From an uncultured Opitutia bacterium (lineage in GTDB: Bacteria > Verrucomicrobiota > Verrucomicrobiae > Opitutales > MB11C04): a DNA stretch of 8,022 bases. The notes under the pieces were generated by a model. The model had not been told where the DNA came from and made no database searches. It was given only the letters and a program-made list of their open reading frames with translations. The DNA lies in NCBI GenBank assembly GCA_913048545.1, contig CAJWWH010000077.1:1-8022 (forward strand), read 5' to 3'. Made by a program: the position numbers and the translations under genes. Below, piece after piece: positions 6,671 through 8,022 of this stretch. Position 1 is the first letter of the stretch. The number at the start of each line of letters is the position of its first letter.

Positions 6671-8022
6671 ATGGTGGGACATTGGGGCGGAATCTTTTTC
6701 GTATTATTCGGATTATTCGGATTTCTGAATCTTTCATCGGGACAGGAAGAGTTTCGAGCTTTTACCGCTGCCTCCGGTCAGGCATTTACCGGGAGAGTGC
6801 TTAGTTATGAAGGTCAGACTTTTTACATCGAAGGAAAAGATAAAAAGCTCTATCCCGTTCCCTTTAAGCAACTTTCAGCACCGGATCAAAAATATTTGAT
6901 TGAGATTGCCCAAGCGGGCAAAATACCAAAAGGTGATCCAAGGACACTCAAACTGGATGACTCCCCCGCGAAAGAACCTGCAGTTTCCGATGCGAAGGAA
7001 GTGGAAACAAGAGCAGAACCGGTTGAGAAGCCCAAGCCTAGCTTTCGTTCCGGCTCTTTTTTCGCATACAAACCGGTAAACTTAGGACAGGATCCATCCA
7101 TTACCCTTTCAGCTGAAAAAGTCTCGGTACTGCCAGCTCCTGGTGAGGCGATAGATTTCAAGCAACATGTCCTGCCAATCATGGAGGAACGTTGTTTCAG
7201 TTGCCACAATGCACCCTATGATAAAAATGGACGAACTATTCACCCCAAGGCGGGACTGCGTTTGGACACATACGAATGGGTAATGAAAGGGAACCTGGAC
7301 AATACCGTTGTGGAAGCGGGGAATGTTGTCGATAGCTATTTACACGAAGTTGTTACCCTGGATGAAGAAGACGACATGTTCATGCCCCCCAAGGGCGGTC
7401 CATTGAGTGCTGAACAAATTGATGTGATCAAGCGGTGGATCGAAGAAGGGGCAAAAGAATCTGCAGTTGGTGGAGAAGTTGCGTCCACTGATATGAGTAA
7501 AGGTATCAGTTTTCACGATCATATCTTCCCATTGATCGAGGAACGCTGCTTGGATTGCCACAGTGAACCCTATGTCAAAAATGGTCGAACCATTCACCCG
7601 AAAGCCGGTCTTCGGCTTGACACCTATGAATCGATCATAGAGGGCAATCTCGACGGCACAATTGTCGAAAAAGGGAATGCGGATGAAAGCACTTTGTACG
7701 CGGTGATCACGCTCGATTCGGATGATCCGGAAATTATGCCTCCGAAAGGCGACCCTCTGACTGAAGAAGAAATCAACATGTTCAAGCAATGGATTATTGA
7801 AGGTGCTAAGGAAAACCCAACTGACACTTTTGAACAGCCAAAGGAAGAGCTTACCGTTTCTTTGGAAGCGAATAGCGATCAGAAAGAAATTTCCATTGTG
7901 GATCAATTGGCTAAACGCTTGAAAGCTCCTTCTAAACCCCAAATGGAGGCTGCCCAAAAATCCGGGGCATTAGTCACACTGCTTTCGACCAGGCATTCAA
8001 TGGTTCGAGCCGAATTTTCCTC
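6671..8022 (+). CDS. secreted SHD1-like protein with two tandem PSCyt1 (planctomycete cytochrome c) domains (partial, 3' end beyond window)
   Basis: The frame is open from ATG 6671 to the window edge (450 codons, no stop). Residues 1-24 form a Sec signal ending LSSG. An SHD1-like domain lies at about 28-80 (FRAFTAASGQAFTGRV to LSAPDQKYL), followed by a Lys/Glu/Pro-rich linker (about 85-158). Two PSCyt1 modules follow at 161-261 and 279-379. Each has a CxxCH heme motif (CFSCH 175-179, CLDCH 293-297), an AGLRLDTYE segment, an MPPKGxPL motif whose Met (238, 356) may be the distal heme ligand, and a WIxEGA end. After about residue 405 comes a helical segment (VDQLAKRLKAP, SGALVTLLS) that in relatives, as I recall, leads into leucine-rich or similar repeats; that part is outside the window. 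It should be a periplasmic or surface diheme electron carrier. It begins 15 bases after the DUF1501 stop, with only weak GAAG (6659-6662) as RBS. Confidence 0.9.
   Translation, partial: MVGHWGGIFFVLFGLFGFLNLSSGQEEFRAFTAASGQAFTGRVLSYEGQTFYIEGKDKKLYPVPFKQLSAPDQKYLIEIAQAGKIPKGDPRTLKLDDSPAKEPAVSDAKEVETRAEPVEKPKPSFRSGSFFAYKPVNLGQDPSITLSAEKVSVLPAPGEAIDFKQHVLPIMEERCFSCHNAPYDKNGRTIHPKAGLRLDTYEWVMKGNLDNTVVEAGNVVDSYLHEVVTLDEEDDMFMPPKGGPLSAEQIDVIKRWIEEGAKESAVGGEVASTDMSKGISFHDHIFPLIEERCLDCHSEPYVKNGRTIHPKAGLRLDTYESIIEGNLDGTIVEKGNADESTLYAVITLDSDDPEIMPPKGDPLTEEEINMFKQWIIEGAKENPTDTFEQPKEELTVSLEANSDQKEISIVDQLAKRLKAPSKPQMEAAQKSGALVTLLSTRHSMVRAEFS
7151..7453 (+). repeat. PSCyt1 module copy 1 (coding repeat)
   Basis: Residues 161-261 of the last gene, with CFSCH and MPPKGGPL. 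It aligns without gaps to copy 2, offset by 118 residues (354 bases). Confidence 0.85.
7505..7807 (+). repeat. PSCyt1 module copy 2 (coding repeat)
   Basis: Residues 279-379, with CLDCH and MPPKGDPL. The segment NGRTIHPKAGLRLDTYE is identical in both copies although 11 of its 17 codons differ silently (7226-7276 against 7580-7630). Confidence 0.85.

Noticed and set aside
7340..7957. 205-codon minus-strand open frame
   Set aside because: It is opposite the PSCyt1 modules, whose CxxCH and MPPKG motifs show that the plus strand is coding.

Overview
The window looks like chromosomal DNA from the Planctomycetota-Verrucomicrobiota-Chlamydiota superphylum, most likely a free-living verrucomicrobium or planctomycete. 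The evidence is a cluster of families that are abundant and heavily paralogous there: DUF1549/DUF1553 (PSCyt2/PSD1), DUF1501, the planctomycete cytochrome domain PSCyt1, SHD1-like domains and GYF_2. Sparse Shine-Dalgarno motifs are compatible with this. The exact taxon cannot be fixed by eye.

Layout. Positions 1-1604 (minus strand, cut by the window edge) hold an octaheme c-type cytochrome lipoprotein ending in HEAT-like helices. It has no stop inside the window and was read directly from the reverse complement. A 119-bp divergent intergenic region (1605-1723) separates it from a plus-strand GYF_2-domain integral membrane protein (1724-2524). An AT-rich gap of about 280 bp (2525-2805) follows, then a tight plus-strand operon: a secreted SHD1-DUF1549-DUF1553 protein carrying two tandem YHS/TRASH-like cysteine modules (2806-5325); a twin-arginine-signal DUF1501 protein (5357-6655); and a secreted SHD1-like protein with two tandem PSCyt1 modules (6671 to beyond the right edge).

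How the genes may work together. All three operon products carry export signals. Two have CxxCH c-heme motifs, and DUF1501 belongs to the alkaline-phosphatase/sulfatase-like superfamily. DUF1549/DUF1553, DUF1501 and PSCyt1 genes co-occur very often in this superphylum, and their biochemical function is unresolved. The unusual elements here are the duplicated YHS-like metal-binding insert inside DUF1553, flanked by Met-rich tracts, and the gapless duplication of PSCyt1 in the neighbouring gene. In both duplications the differences within the most conserved stretch are almost all synonymous, so both copies appear to be kept under strong protein-level selection. A plausible but unproven reading is an exported redox or metal-handling complex. 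The octaheme lipoprotein next door may or may not belong to it.
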